In this document: positions 1-12,010 of the stretch, piece after piece
How the letters are laid out: each line of letters opens with the position of its first letter
How positions within the stretch are numbered: the stretch's first letter is position 1
Assembly (NCBI GenBank): GCA_009823505.1
Contig: VZQC01004541.1
Location: forward strand, 378,909-442,908
Source of the DNA: Rhizomys pruinosus
Lineage: Eukaryota; Chordata; Mammalia; Rodentia; Spalacidae
Direction of reading: 5' to 3'
Length of the DNA: 64,000 nucleotides
Position numbers and translations under genes: made by a program
The notes under the pieces: generated by a model
Databases searched by the model: none
What the model was told of the DNA's origin: nothing
What the model saw: only the letters and a program-made list of their open reading frames with translations

Positions 1-1855
1 GGAACAACCGACCAAGGACACCGAAGATCTCTACAAACAAAAATTTTAAACAGGTAAAGAAGAAAATTGAAGAAGACATCAGAAGAGGAAAACCATCACC
101 ATGCTCATGGATTGGAAAAATTTACACTGTAAAAATGTCCATTCTACTGAACGGGCTTGATTGATAGATTAACATATGCCCAAAAGAAATCGGCCCGTAG
201 AGGTTTCTTCCAAGAGGGCTTGTAAAAAGTCCTTAAGTTCATTTGGAAAACAAAAGACCCCAAAGAGCCAAAACAACCCTGAGCAAAAAGAGCAATAAAG
301 GGGTTTGGGGGATCTCTATACCAGAAACTTCAAACTTACGAAAGGGCTATATGTCATAGATAAACAGCCTGGTACTCGTGCCAAATACACAGACACTGTT
401 GACTAATGGAACACCAAAGATCCAAACCTGAAGCACATACAATTTCAGTCCACTTAGTATTAGACAAAGGGGCCAGAGACTACATCTGGAGAAACACACA
501 TCTTCCAGCAAGTGTGTATGGCAAATTGGATCAACCACTCTGTAGAAAATCGAAATTAAAACCCCTAACCTCTCACTTGTACAAAAGTCAACTCAATGTG
601 GATTAAAGACTCAGGATCGAAACCCCAAACTCTGAAGGACGATAGAAGAAAAAGTTGGCATGCAACTACAAGATCATAGGTGTAAGGAAAAGATTTCCTT
701 CCTAAATCAGACAGCAGCTGCACAGAAATGAGGTTGCAAGTTGACAAAGGGGAACCTCATTAAAACTCAAAAGCTTCTGTAAACATCAAAAGAAACAATC
801 AAGGAAGTGAAGAGAATATCCCACAGAGTGGGAGAAACCTTCACCGCAAAACATCGACAAAGCATTGCGATTCCAGAATATATAAATTTAAACAGACAAA
901 AAAACAAAGAAGAAAAGAAACAAATGAAACCTACTCAACAGATGGAGCAAAGAACTGAACAGAGACTTCACAAGCGAGGAATTAGAGATGTCTGAGAAAC
1001 ACCTCAAGAACTGCTCAACATCACTAATCATTAAGGAAATGCAAATGAAAACCACTTTAAGATATCATCTTACTCCAATAAGACTGGCTAGGATCAAGAA
1101 AACAAATGATACCAAGTGCTGGAGAGGTTGTGGGGAAAGGGGAACACTCATCCACTGCTGGTGGGAATGTAAACTCGTACAGCCACTATGGAAAGCAGTG
1201 TGGAGAACCCTTGGAAGACTTGGAATGAACTTGCCACCCGACCCAGCCATACCACTCCTGGGCATGTACCCTCAAGACTTACGCCACCACAGAGATACAT
1301 GCACGGCCATGTTTATTGCAGCTCTCTTCACAATAGCAAGGAGCTGGAACCAACCTAAATGCCCCTCAACTGACGAGTGGATAGAGAAAATGTGGTACAT
1401 CTACACAATGGAGTTCTATGCAGCAGTAAAGAAAGATGACATCATGAGCTTTGCAGGAAAATGGCTGGAGCTAGAAGACATCATGCTGAGTGAAGTAATA
1501 CAGTCCCAGAAAAACAAACGACGAATGGTATCCCTCATCTGTGGATGCCAGTGCCAATTACCTAGTTGTAAGTATTTCTTGTGCATGGCCCCTTGAGTTT
1601 TGTCCAAGCAGTTGGGAGTGATGCATATTGGAAACAACTACAACAACAGAACAGACTGCATCAAAGAACTGACTGAAATGGTGAACTTCTGCTCAAAACA
1701 GTCAACTTCCACATGGATAATTTTGAGAAAGACTGAGAAAGAGATGAAAAGCATGTTTGGCAGAATGCATGATCTCTGGTGGGGTGGGGGGATAGGGTGG
1801 GGGACATGGGTCTAGATTTGATTAAAAATATATATGTATAAATTTTTAAAAATCA
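1..1855 (+). mobile_element. LINE-1 fragment: ORF2 3' part and short 3' UTR
   Basis: This is the 3' portion of an L1 retrotransposon whose 5' part lies outside the window or is missing. The first kilobase is L1 ORF2 sequence after the reverse transcriptase domain, broken by many small indels and stops. An open C-terminal stretch follows, then a 3' UTR of about 260 bp that ends in an A/T-rich tail near 1830-1855. The same 3' UTR end is seen at 16831-17096, 28785-29130 and 53940-54093, which supports the element end. The copy is inactive. Confidence 0.9.
988..1596 (+). pseudogene. L1 ORF2p C-terminal domain remnant
   Basis: An open stretch of 202 codons reads as the C-terminal end of L1 ORF2p, the endonuclease/reverse transcriptase that copies L1 RNA into chromosomal DNA. 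The Cys-rich motif of the family, CX3CX7HX4C, is complete at residues 44-61 (C44, C48, H56, C61). It is followed by the conserved block containing IPLLG and KMWYIYTMEFYAAVKKD. The true protein would start far upstream, so the first Met is not a biological start. Upstream frames are broken, so no product is expected. Confidence 0.85.
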
Positions 1856-3035
1856 CAAAAAAAGAAAACACCAAACCTCTACATCGTAGGGTTAGAGGAA
1901 GAAGAATCCCAAGACAACGGTATTGATCATATCTTCAACAGACTAATAGAAGAAAATTTCCCCAAACTAAAAAAAGGCAAACCCATACAAATACAAGAAG
2001 CACATAGAACACCAAATAGACAAGTTCAGAAAAGAAACTCCCCATGCTCTATTATAGTCAAAACACTAGACATCCAAAACAAAGACAAAATACTGAAAGC
2101 CACAAGAGAAAAACAACAAGTTACATATTAGGGAAAACCCATCAGAAGTACAGCTGATTTTTCATTGCAAACTATGCAAGCAAGAAGATATCCCCAAGCA
2201 CCTAGAAATAGAAATTAATAAAAGCATAACTGCAGAAATACTAACCTAGACCAAAAATGAAAACAGAAAATAAGGTGAACGGAAGCACACATCTCTCAAT
2301 TATGACCTTAAATATGAATATTCTAAACTCCCCAATCAAAAGACATAGGCTGGGAGAATGAATTACAAAACAGAATCCATCTATATGCTGTCTACAAGAA
2401 ACCCATCTCACCTTCAAGGACATGATGGAAAAATATTCCAAGCAAATGGTACCAAAAAGCAAGCAGGAATTGCAATTCTAATATCAGAAAAAATAGACCT
2501 CAAAGTAAAACTAATCAGAAGAGACAAAGGGGGCCATTACGTTCTTATCAAAGGAACAATTAACCATGAAGATTTCACAATTATAAATACACATGCACCA
2601 AACTCTGGTGCACCAAACCTTATAAAAACAATTCTGCAGAACATCAAGGCACATATTAATCCCAGCACACTAATAGTGGGGGACTTCAACACCCCACTGA
2701 GCCCCTTGGATAGATCAACTAGACAAAAAATAAACAGAGAGACATTGGAATTGAACAATACAATATACCAAATGGACTTCAGAGACATCTACCAAATATT
2801 CTACCCAAACACCAGAGAATATACTTTTTAATCAGCACCCCCAGAACATTCTCCAAAACTGACCACATACTGGGACACAGAAAAAAATCTCAACAAATAC
2901 AAGAGGATTGAAATAACTTCATGCATCCTTTCAGACCACAATGCAATAAAACTCAATATCAACACCAGAATAAGCCCTACTATCTACAAAAACACATGGA
3001 GTCAAAACAATATATTCCTTAATAATGAATGGGTT
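1856..3035 (+). mobile_element. LINE-1 fragment: ORF1 end to ORF2 endonuclease
   Basis: A second L1 copy in the same orientation, truncated at both ends. It starts inside ORF1, whose C-terminal RNA-binding region is readable with stops at 1856-2200. It crosses the ORF1-ORF2 junction and stops after the ORF2 endonuclease domain, where the 5' UTR of the next L1 begins at 3036. No 3' end of this copy is found after 8161, so the two pieces are not simply one element interrupted by the next. Confidence 0.8.
2358..2831 (+). pseudogene. L1 ORF2 endonuclease domain remnant
   Basis: This 157-codon open stretch is part of the APE-like endonuclease of L1 ORF2, which nicks target DNA to prime reverse transcription. 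The catalytic GDFNT block lies about two thirds along the stretch. The later SDH block, which carries the catalytic histidine, is readable near 2930 but in another frame after a frameshift. The N-terminal block near 2290-2400 is also out of frame. The domain is therefore broken into at least three frames. Confidence 0.75.
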
Positions 3036-3245
3036 GAACTGCATGCATGAATAGAAGGACAGCCAGGCAGCACACACTCCATGCCCATTTGCCCAGGTGG
3101 GTGTTCTGGCATGCAGGCCCATCCTGGCAACCGCCACCCAATGCTAGAACCATAGAGAGGAACTGCATGCATGGATAGGACAGCTAGGTTGCACACACTC
3201 CGTGCCCAGTTGCCCAGGTGGGGTCTGGTGCATGGGCCAAAGGAG
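3036..3245 (+). promoter_or_regulatory. L1 5' UTR monomers, 124-bp type
   Basis: One full 124-bp unit (3036-3159) is followed by a partial unit from 3160 that matches for about 85 bp. Both begin GAACTGCATGCATG. Rodent L1 promoters are typically tandem monomers of this kind placed just upstream of ORF1. The unit is unrelated in sequence to the GC-rich 119-bp monomer at 46002. Promoter function is inferred from position only. Confidence 0.7.
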
Positions 3246-3496
3246 CAACCCCTGATACCCCCCTGCTCAAGCTACTGATATTGTGGCTGAAAGTATAAAC
3301 TGCTGGTGCTGTAGTTTACTGTGGTTGGGAGAATCCAGCAGTGTCAGTGATTGGAGGCTGCACAGCCAAAACTGAGGGAGAAACCAGCAGAAAGCAAACT
3401 GAGTGACCAACCAGTCCTCCATATTAACATTTGAGATAAGCAACAGAAGGAAAACAAACAAACAAAGGGGGGAAACAACAACGACAACAAATACAC

Positions 3497-4742
3497 ATGC
3501 CAAAGACACAATGGAAAAACAACAATATGGGAAAAGCTCAAAATAAATCCCCACCAAACTCAACCAATCCTGTGGAAGATCCCAACAATGAGATCTTCCT
3601 GAAAGGAAACCAAGACACCGACCTTAGAAAAACAATTTTAGACATATTCAAAGACTATAAAGAACAAATCAGAGAACTAAAGGGGAGAGTGAAAAACTCA
3701 TGAAGGAAATAGAAGGAAATAATGATAAATTCTGGAAAGAACTAAAAAGAGAGAATGACAAACTCAGAAAAGAACAAGAGGAAGAGAAATACGAACTCCA
3801 AAAAGAACTAGAGGGAGAGAATGACAAACTACAGAAGGAAGTGGAAACATTGAAAAGATCTCAGGCTGAAAGGAAAGAAGAAACTGACCAGTGAAGCAAG
3901 GAGCAACAAGAAGAGAATGAAAAGCTCCAAAAGGAAGTGAAAATACTAAAGAAAGCACAGGATAAAATAAAAAAGGAAATTTAACATTCATCCAATCAGC
4001 AGGAAATGATGGGAAAAAGCCTCAGAAGCATAATGGATGAAGCAGAAAAAAAGAATATCAGACCTACAGGATAATACAGCGCAGCTAGAAACCTCAAGTA
4101 AAGATTATGAAAAAAATTTAAAAACACAAGAGTAGAACAACCAGGAAATGTGGGACACTATGAAAAGACTAAACCTCTGCATCATAGGAATAGAGGATGG
4201 AGAAGAATCCCAAGAGAACAGTATTGATGAGATCTTCAACAGAATAATAGAAGAAAATTTCTCCAAACAAAAAAAAAAAAAAAAGGCAAACCCATACAAA
4301 TAAAAGAACCACATAGAACACCAAATAGACAAGACCAGAAAAGAAATTCCCCACGTCATATCATAGTTAAAACACCAGATGCTCAAAACAAGGACAAAAT
4401 ACTGAAAGCCACAAGAGAAAAACAACAATTTGCATACAAGGGGAAACCCATCAGAATTACAGCTGACTTCTCAGTGCAAACTATGAGAGCCAGAAGAACA
4501 TGGACCAAAGTATTCCCAGTGCTAAATGACTTTAGATGCCAGCCCAGATTACTATACCCAGCACAAACGTCAATCACAGTTGAAGGAGAAAAAAAGTCTT
4601 TCATGACATAAACAAAATGAAAGAACACATGTCAAAAAACCAACACTTCAGAAAATACTCGGAGCAATTCAAAGGACAGAGGAAAGGAGCAACTACCCTT
4701 AAGCAACCCAAGAGAAAAATTACCAAAAGCATAACAGAGTAA
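3497..4742 (+). pseudogene. L1 ORF1 (RNA-binding coiled-coil protein), broken
   Basis: L1 ORF1p is the RNA-binding chaperone that coats L1 RNA. The frame starts at the ATG at 3497 and ends near a TAA at 4740-4742. The first about 135 codons are highly charged, with repeated ENDKL and KELEGEN-like heptads typical of the ORF1p coiled coil. The C-terminal RNA-binding block is readable near 4170-4480. Stops at about 3702 and 3892, and several frameshifts, prevent a full-length protein. At about 415 codons the region is somewhat longer than mouse ORF1p, and the extra length lies in the coiled coil. Confidence 0.8.
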
Positions 4743-4769
4743 ATAAATACCTAGACCAAGAATGCAAAA

Positions 4770-7700
4770 AAATAAGTTGAAAGGAAACAACACACATCTC
4801 TCAATAATAACTTTAAATATTAATGGTCTAAACTCCCCAATCAATAGGCATAGACTGAGAGAATGAATTAGGAAACAGAATCCATGTGCTGCCTACAAGA
4901 AGCCCATCTCACCCTCAAGGACAGACACCACCTTAGAGTGAAAGGATAGAAAAAAAATTCCAAGCAAATTGTACCAGAAAGCAAGCAGGGGTGGCTTTTC
5001 TAATATCAGACAAAATAGACCTCAGATTAAAATTAATCAGAAAAGACAAAGAGAGCCATTATATCCTTATCAATGGAACAATTAACCAGGAAGATTTCAC
5101 AATCTTAAATGTTTATGCACCAAACTCTGGTGCACCAAACTTTATAAACCCAACCCTTCAGGACCTCAAGACACAGATTAATCCCAGCATGCTAATAGTG
5201 GGGGACTTCAATACCTGACTAGGTCCCCTGGATAGGTCAACCGGGCAAAAAATAGAGAGACATCAGAACTGAACAACACAATACACCAAATGGACCTCAC
5301 AGATATCTACAGAATATTCCACCCAAACACCAGAGAATATACTTTCTACTCCCCATGGAACATTCTCCAAAATCGACCACATACTGGGACATAAAAGAAA
5401 TGTCAACAAATACAAAAGGATTGAAATTATTCCATGCATTCTATCAGACCACAGTGCAATAAATCTCAATATTAACACCAGGGTACGCCCTACTAATTAT
5501 AAGAACACATGGAGATTAAACAACACAATCCTAAACAATGAGTGGGTCAGGGAAGAAATAAAGAATGAAATAAAAGCATTTCTGGAACTAAAAGAAAATG
5601 ACAACAGAACACAACAAAACCTGTGGGATACATTAAAGCCAGTCCTAAGAGGAAAATTTATAGCACTAAATGCCCACATTAAAAAAAAAAAACAGAAAGA
5701 GAATAAGCAATCTAACATGCAGCTAAAAACACTTGAGAGACAACAACAAATGAACCCTAAACCCAACAGACAGGAAGAAATAACAAAAATCAGAGCAGAA
5801 ATCAATGAAATAGAAACGAAGAAAACAATACAAAAAATCAATTAATCCAAAAGCTGGTTCTTTGAAAATATAAACAAAATAGACAGACCTCTAGCCCAGT
5901 TAACCAAAATAAAGAGCAACTCCAAATCAATAGCATTTGTGATGAAAGAGGAAACATCACAACAGATAAAGAAAAGATCCAGACAATCATATGAGAATAC
6001 TTCAAAAACTTATACTCTACTAAATTTGAAAACCTAAGAGAAATGGATCTGAAATCCTGGGATTCGCCAAAGCTTAACCAAGAAGAGATTGACAGCTTAA
6101 ACAGACCCATAATACTTGAGGAAATTGAAGATGTAATAAAAAGCCTCTCAACTAAAAAAAGCCCAGGCCCAGATGGTTTCACAGTAGAATTCTATAAAAC
6201 ATTTAAAGAGGTCTTACAACCATTACTCCTTAAACTTTTCAGAAGGATGCAGAGGGAAACATCCCTTCTATGAACAGCATCACTCTAGTACCAAAACCAG
6301 GTAAAGACACAAACAAGAAAGAAAACTATAGACCCATAACATTAATGAACATGGATGCAAAAATTCTCAACAAAATACTTGCAAATCGCATACAGATAGA
6401 TCCACATCAAAAAGATCATCCATCACGACCAGGTTGGATTCATACCAGAGATACAGGGATGGTTCAACATATGTAAATCAATAAATATCATAAAACACAT
6501 AAATGGACTGAAAGACAAAAACCACATGATTTCTCAGTTGATGCAGAAAAAGCTTTTGACAAAATATAGCATCCCTTCGTGTTTAAAGTCCTAGAGGGAA
6601 TTGGACTGGAGGGATCATTCCTCAATGTACTCAAAGCATATACAAGAAACCCACAGCCAACATCATCCTAAATGGAGAAAAGTTGGAGTCATTTCCCTTA
6701 AAGGCAGGAACACAGCAAGGCTGTCCACTATCACCACTCCTCTTCAATACAGTGCTTGAAATGCTTGCTAGGGCAATAAGGCAAGAAAGTAAAATTAAAG
6801 GAGTACTAATTGGAAAAGAGGAAGTAAAACTATGCCTTTTTGAAGATTATATGATAGTTTACCTAAAGGATGTTAAAAACTCCACCAGAAAACTCTTAGA
6901 AACAATTAAATGTTTCAGTAAAGTGGTGGGATACAAAATAAACATAGAAAAATCAGTAGCCTTCCTTTATGCCAACAATAAGCAACTAGAGGGGGCTGGA
7001 GAGATGGTCTAGCAGTTCAGAGCACTGATTGCTCTTGCAGAGGACCAGGGTCTGATCCCCAGCACCCACATGGTGGCTGAGAACCATCCGTAACTCCAAT
7101 TCCAGGAGAATTCCAGTTCCAGGTGAATCTGATGCCCTCTTCTGACCTCTGCGGCATTGCACAACATTGCACTAACCTACACACAGACAGCACATTCATA
7201 TACATAAAATAAATAAAATTTAAAAAAAAAGAAATTTAAAAAAATAAGCAACTGGAGAAGGAATATAAGACGACCTTCCCAATCACAATAGCCTCAAAAA
7301 ATACCTAGGAATAAACCTAACCAAAGACACCAAAGACCTCTAGAACAAAAATTTTAAAACCCTGAAGAAGGAGATTGAAAATGACATCAAAAGATGGAAA
7401 GACCTCCCATGCTCATGGTTTGGAAAAATTAATATAGTAAAAATGTCCATTCTACCCAAAATACTATACAGATTCAATGCAATCCCAATCAAAATCCCCA
7501 TGAGCTTTTTCACAGACTTAGAAAAAAAATCCTAAATTCATATGGAAAAACAAAAGACCTTGAATAGCTAAAGCAACCCTGAGCGAAAAATTCAATACAG
7601 GGGGATCACCTTACCAGACTTCAAGCCATACTATAGGGGTATAGTCATAAAGACAGCCTGGTACTGGCACAAAAACAGACCCATTGACCAATGGAACAAA

Positions 7701-8161
7701 ACTGAAGATCCAAACTTGAGCTCATACAATTTCTGCCACCTCATATTTGATAAAGGGGCCAAAAAAGTGCACTGGAGGAAAAGATAGCATCTTCAGCAAA
7801 TGGTGCTGGCAAAATTGGATCACCATATGTAGAAGAACAAAAATAAACCCTTACCTCTCACCCTGTGCAAAAATCAACTCCAAATGGATCAAAGACCTCG
7901 ACGTGAAACCCAAAACTCTGAAGGTGATAGAAGAAAAAGTTGGTAGCAATCTACAAGACATAGGAGTAGGAAAAGACTTTCTAAATCAAACAGCAGCTGC
8001 ACAGGAAATAAGGTCAACAGCTGACAAGTGGGACCTCATCAAACTCAAAAGCTTCTGTACAGCAAAAGAAACAATCAAGGAAGTGAAGAGAAAACCCACA
8101 GAGTGGGAGGAAATCTTCACCAGTGATACATCTGACAGAGCATTAACATCCAGAATATATA
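4770..8161 (+). pseudogene. L1 ORF2 (endonuclease/reverse transcriptase), broken
   Basis: ORF2 begins with the endonuclease opening block (TLNINGLNSPI, near 4810), and the GDFNT block near 5205 is followed at once by a stop. The RT domain shows the [14 protein letters not shown] block near 6707. The catalytic FADD motif, however, reads FEDY at 6839-6850, so a metal-binding aspartate is lost. Many stops and frameshifts are present, a B2 interrupts at 6991-7242, and the end is lost at 8161. This copy cannot encode an active enzyme. Confidence 0.85.
6991..7242 (+). mobile_element. B2 SINE inserted in L1 ORF2
   Basis: A tRNA-derived B2 element that opens with GGGGGCTGGAGAGATGG and carries pol III box-like segments and an A-rich tail. 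It is flanked by a 14-bp target-site duplication, AATAAGCAACTAGA at 6977-6990 and AATAAGCAACTGGA at 7243-7256 (13/14 match). The L1 ORF2 text continues across the insertion, so the SINE is younger than this L1. Confidence 0.92.
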
Positions 8162-8479
8162 ATCACTTTTTTTAGAGAGACAAATTTTATTGATTCAAGA
8201 ATTTCCCATACGAAAGGGTCTAATCTCTTGAAACTGGAATTATAGGTATTTGTGAGACAGCAGATATAGGTACTGGATCTGAACTCCAGTCCTCTGATCA
8301 AGCAATATGTAATCTTAACAGATGGGCCATCTTTTTTCAGCCCCCTCCCTATAACTGTTCTGTTGTCATTTTCAAGACGGGGTCTGAAGCCCACTATGTA
8401 GACCAGCCTGGCCTTGATCTCAGAGGGATCTGCCTGCCTCTGCCTCCTGCATGCTGGGGTTAAAGGCAACCTCCAAAAA
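8162..8479 (-). repeat. Degraded antisense SINE remnants
   Basis: Minus-strand remnants of a B2-like SINE (about 8165-8345, ending in CAGCCCC on the plus strand) and of a B1 (about 8365-8472, with the typical GTAGACCAGCCTGGCCTTG block) fill this stretch. Both are truncated and diverged. No gene is visible. Confidence 0.6.
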
Positions 8480-8700
8480 ATATAAAATAAAATATTGCAG
8501 AGGACCTGGGTTCAATTCTCAGCACCCACATGGCAGCTGAGAACCATCTTTAACTCCAGCTCCAGGGGAATCCCATGCCCTCTTCTGACCTCTGCGGCCT
8601 TGCATGACACGGGTGCACAAACCTACATGCAGACAGTACATTCATACACATACAAGAATAAATAAAAATTTTTTAAAAAATTAAAAAATGAAATAAAATA
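8480..8700 (+). mobile_element. B2 SINE, 5'-truncated
   Basis: B2 body from the box B region (GGGTTCAATTCTCAGCACC) to an A/T-rich tail at about 8650-8705. The tRNA-like head is missing. Confidence 0.8.
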
Positions 8701-8779
8701 AAATAAAGGAAACCTCCCCATAAACCTTTAAAGTCCAAGACTATACTTTCAGGGATCACTTCTATAGTATGTTACTGGA

Positions 8780-8780
8780 N
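8780..8780. other. Single unresolved base at a join
   Basis: One N separates sequence unrelated to the inverted repeat (left) from the first base of its left arm (right). The abrupt change at the N suggests an assembly join rather than one miscalled base. Confidence 0.7.
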
Positions 8781-8892
8781 GAAGCCAGGCCTCTGCAAGA
8801 GGCGTCCGGGTGCTCTTCGACTGTAGGCTAATCTCTCCAGCCCCATTTTGTGTTTTTTTATTTTATATTTAATTTTTAATATTTTTTGGTTC

Positions 8893-9010
8893 TTTCGAGA
8901 CAGGGTCTGCCCCTTGCGCTTCCAGCGGTCCAATGGAACTCACTCTGTGAACCAAGGCTGGCCGTTAACTCACAAAGATCCGCCTGCCTGTGCTAGAATT
9001 AAAGGTGTGG
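8893..9010 (-). mobile_element. B1 SINE (left arm of inverted repeat)
   Basis: Antisense B1 with the GAGACAGGGTCT block and an indel-rich body. It mirrors the B1 at 15534-15650. Upstream of it, 8781-8850 is a truncated antisense B2 head that mirrors 15691-15757. Confidence 0.75.
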
Positions 9011-9055
9011 TTCATTATGTTTCTTTTTGTTTCTTTTGAAAGAAGGCTTTTCTCA

Positions 9056-9192
9056 CTGGGCGTGGTGGTGCATATCTTTATTCCTAGCACTTGAGGCAGA
9101 CAGGTGATTCTCTAGTTCCAAGCTCTGCCGGTCTACAAAGCAGTTCCAGGCACATGGCTGAGACTAAAAGGAGACCCTGTCCAAAAAGACAG
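9056..9192 (+). mobile_element. B1 SINE (left arm of inverted repeat)
   Basis: Sense B1 opening with GGGCGTGGTGGTGCATATC and ending before CAAAAAGAC. It is noisy compared with its mirror copy at 15345-15493. Confidence 0.8.
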
Positions 9193-9359
9193 AAAAAAAG
9201 GCTTTCTCAGCTTGGTACATTTGATTCTGGGCTTTGTTTAGTCGTCATTTCCTAGATTCCTAAGAACTGCCAGTTTGTAGATCCATAGAACTGCAGATTT
9301 TTTTCATTTCATTATTATCTTTTATCTTAATATTTTAAGGGATTCACAATATCAGAGCA

Positions 9360-10190
9360 CAGTTGTTTTCAGATCACATTTGATGTTGCTCAGTTTGCCA
9401 TTACAATTAGGTAATTGGCATAGCATCCACAGCTACCATGCTATGATCAGGGATTAACCATCATCTTGTTTTTTGGACGTGTACTTCATCAGCTGAGTAT
9501 CTTCTAAGCTCACCCATTTGCCTTCAAATTTCACTATGTTGTTCTTCTTTACCACTGCATAGAACTCCATTTGTGTAGGTGTACCAGCTCTCTTTTCTCT
9601 TCCACAGTGTCAGTTGAGCGGGCCTTGAGGTTGCGGTTCCAGCCTCCTTTGGCTATTGTGAAGAGGCACTGCATTAAACGATCGCGAGCTGTGCATCTAT
9701 CTCTGGAGTAAGATGAGCCTTGTGGATACACAGGAGTGGTATGACTGGAGTCAGGTGGTAGCTCCGTCTCTGAGTCTTCCAAGTGTTCTCACACTGCTTT
9801 CCATATGGGACTTTACAGTTTACATTCGACTAGCAGGGAATGCGATGTTCTCCTTCCCCACAACACTCTCCAGCACTGGTGATCATTTTGTTTTCTTTCC
9901 AACCAGCCTTCTGGAATGAGAAGATTATATAATGCGGTGCAATTTTGCATTCGTCCTTATACGACAGCCCACTTGGAACATTTTTTAATGTCTCACTAGC
10001 GCGTAACTCCTACTGTGTGAGTCTGTCAGCATTGCCAATGAGGTGGTTCATTGTTTTTTTCTTTCTTCTTTGTTGAGTAGTATTTTATATTATATCTGGA
10101 AATCAATGATTTGTCAGATATTTCTGCAGTGAACGTTTTAGAGCAGATCGTTAGATTGATGTTTCTACTGTTTAGGGCGGTCAACCGCTC
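9360..10190 (-). mobile_element. L1 ORF2 end and 3' end (left arm)
   Basis: The reverse complement of the L1 at 14440-15235. The ORF2 C-terminal coding text is recognisable but shifted by many one-base indels, unlike the clean mirror copy. 9193-9359 mirrors the A-rich tail and flank of that copy. Confidence 0.85.
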
Positions 10191-10589
10191 CCAAGCGTCA
10201 CAAAAAATATATGTATAATGTATTCATAGATGACAGGAGTTAATTAAGGCAGGTATGTAAGAGATAGGCTTAGGTGTTCTTTGGGAATGTTGAAAGTAAA
10301 TAGTGTTATTTCTATTATCATATCATCTCACAAATATGCAGAAGTCAAATGAACAAATTCTGAAATAAAAGAAAACAGCATTATCTAAAAAAGAAAAGCA
10401 ACAGGGGAAAGAAAAAAAAAAAAAGTTGCATGCAGGAAAAAGAGTGGTGTAAACTTACAGTGTTGTTGTTTTTAGGAAGTAGGAATACATTAAGCCTTCA
10501 CAATTCCATAAGGTAATTATAATGTGTAATACAAGGTGTTGGACAATTCTAGAGCCCATATAAGAGATTCACATTGGAAATAGCATGGT
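10191..10589. other. A/T-rich spacer between L1 copies (left arm)
   Basis: No gene or recognised repeat. It mirrors 14000-14440 of the right arm, including the plus-strand ACCTGCATGCAACTTTGC segment, so it belongs to the same duplicated block. Confidence 0.7.
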
Positions 10590-11000
10590 TGCTTTCAGAT
10601 ACAATGAAATATAATAATAAAGTTGCTCAGTTTGCCTGCCAACTAGGTATTTGGTCGTTAAGCATCCACAAGTGAGGGAAACCATTTGCCTCTTTTCTTT
10701 TTCTCGGGACTGTGTTACTTTCACTTAGCATAATTGGTTTAGTTCCATATTACCAGCAAAGCTCATGATGTACATCTTCTTTACCACTGCTGCATAGAAA
10801 CTCCATTGTGTAGATGTAACAATTTTTGTTACCCAGTCATCAGTTGAGGGCATTGAGTTGGTTCCACCTCTTAGCTATTGTAAGAGAGCTGTAAATAAAC
10901 AAACTGTGCAGTGCATCTCTTTGTGGTAGGATGCGTCTTGTGGGTATATACCCAGGAGTGTGGTATGGCTGGTCAGGTGGTTAGGCTCATTTTGAGGTTT
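10590..11000 (-). mobile_element. L1 ORF2 end (left arm)
   Basis: Mirror of 13598-14030. The reverse strand reads the ORF2 C-terminal block (IPLLG, TMEFYAA) with frameshifts. Confidence 0.8.
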
Positions 11001-11027
11001 TTTTTTTTTAAATTAAAAAAAATTTTT

Positions 11028-11275
11028 TTTATTAATTTTAATTATATTATATTTTGAATTTACTGCCTGCATGCAACGTTTGTGCACCAGTGTTCGTGCA
11101 ATGCCGCGGAGGTCAGAAGAGGGTGTCGGGACTCCCCGGAACTGGATCTCTCCTGGAATTGGAGTTCTTCAGACGTCTCTCGGGGCCGCATGTGGGTGCT
11201 GGGGATCGAACCCGGGCTTTCTTTGTAAGAGCCGGTCGGCACTCTTAACCGTAGGCCATCCTCTCCAGCCCCCCC
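11028..11275 (-). mobile_element. B2 SINE (left arm)
   Basis: Antisense B2 ending in CTCTCCAGCCCCCC on the plus strand, with a readable box B mirror (GGGGATCGAACCCGGG). It mirrors 13331-13575. Confidence 0.88.
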
Positions 11276-11289
11276 TTTTTTTTTTAACT

Positions 11290-12010
11290 CAGATGCATTT
11301 TTATTTTATCAGAGTCTGTAAACCAATTGTTGTTTAATATTACACATATTTACTTTACTCTTACTAAGTCCTAAGACACCGTGTTTCCTGTAGACAGTGT
11401 CTAGGCAAAACTGGGTATTAGTTGAACTCATTCAATTATATAGCATTAATCGAATATACACCCGTGTCCCTCTCCCCCACCCCCCCCCCTTCCCAATTTC
11501 ACCATTTCAGTCCGTTTCTGATGCCAGCACTTCTTGTTCTTTTACTATGCCATCCTCTCCACGTTCTTCACACCGCTTTCCCACTGTGGTGCTGTACCAG
11601 TTTACATTCCACCAGCAGTGGATGAGTGCCTTCCACAACCTCTCCAGCATTTGGTTCTTTCGTTCTTGATCTTAGCCAGTTGAAAGTGAAGATCTTAAGT
11701 GGTTTTAATTTGCATTTCCCTTAATATATTATGATGTTGAAACTCTTTTTAAGATGTTTCTCAGCCATCTTATCCTACTCTGTGAAAGTCTCTTGTTCAT
11801 TCTTTAGTCTATCTTATCAATCCATAGCTCTAGGCTCCTTGTTCATCGTCGATTTTTCTTCTTTCGTTTTTTCAAGTAGGTCTATATATTCTGATTTAAT
11901 GCTCTTTGCCAAGATGGATCAGTGGGTGAAGGTTTCCTCCACTCGTGTGGGTTTTTCTTTTCACTTCAATTGATTGTTTCTTTTAGGCTGCTACCTCAAA
12001 AGCTCTTTGA
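11290..12010 (-). mobile_element. L1 ORF2 and 3' UTR pieces (left arm)
   Basis: Mirror of 12511-13325: the 3' UTR end (plus strand TTTAACTCAGATGCATTTT at 11285) followed by ORF2 text that reads leftward and is recognisable to about 12010. Indels are frequent. Confidence 0.8.

Larger units (their letters stand above)
3036..8161 (+). mobile_element. LINE-1 with 5' promoter monomers, 3'-truncated
   Basis: This L1 has its 5' end: tandem promoter monomers (3036-3245), a non-repeated 5' UTR, ORF1 from 3497 and ORF2 from about 4770. It stops abruptly at 8161 inside ORF2, shortly before the Cys-rich C-terminal domain, and is joined to unrelated SINE remnants. There is no poly(A) tail, so the 3' loss came from later deletion or an assembly join. 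A B2 SINE sits within the RT-distal part of ORF2 at 6991-7242. Confidence 0.85.

Noticed and set aside
4105..6182. Minus-strand hydrophobic frames over the L1
   Set aside because: Antisense shadows of A-rich L1 coding sequence, which read as Phe/Leu/Ser-rich peptides.
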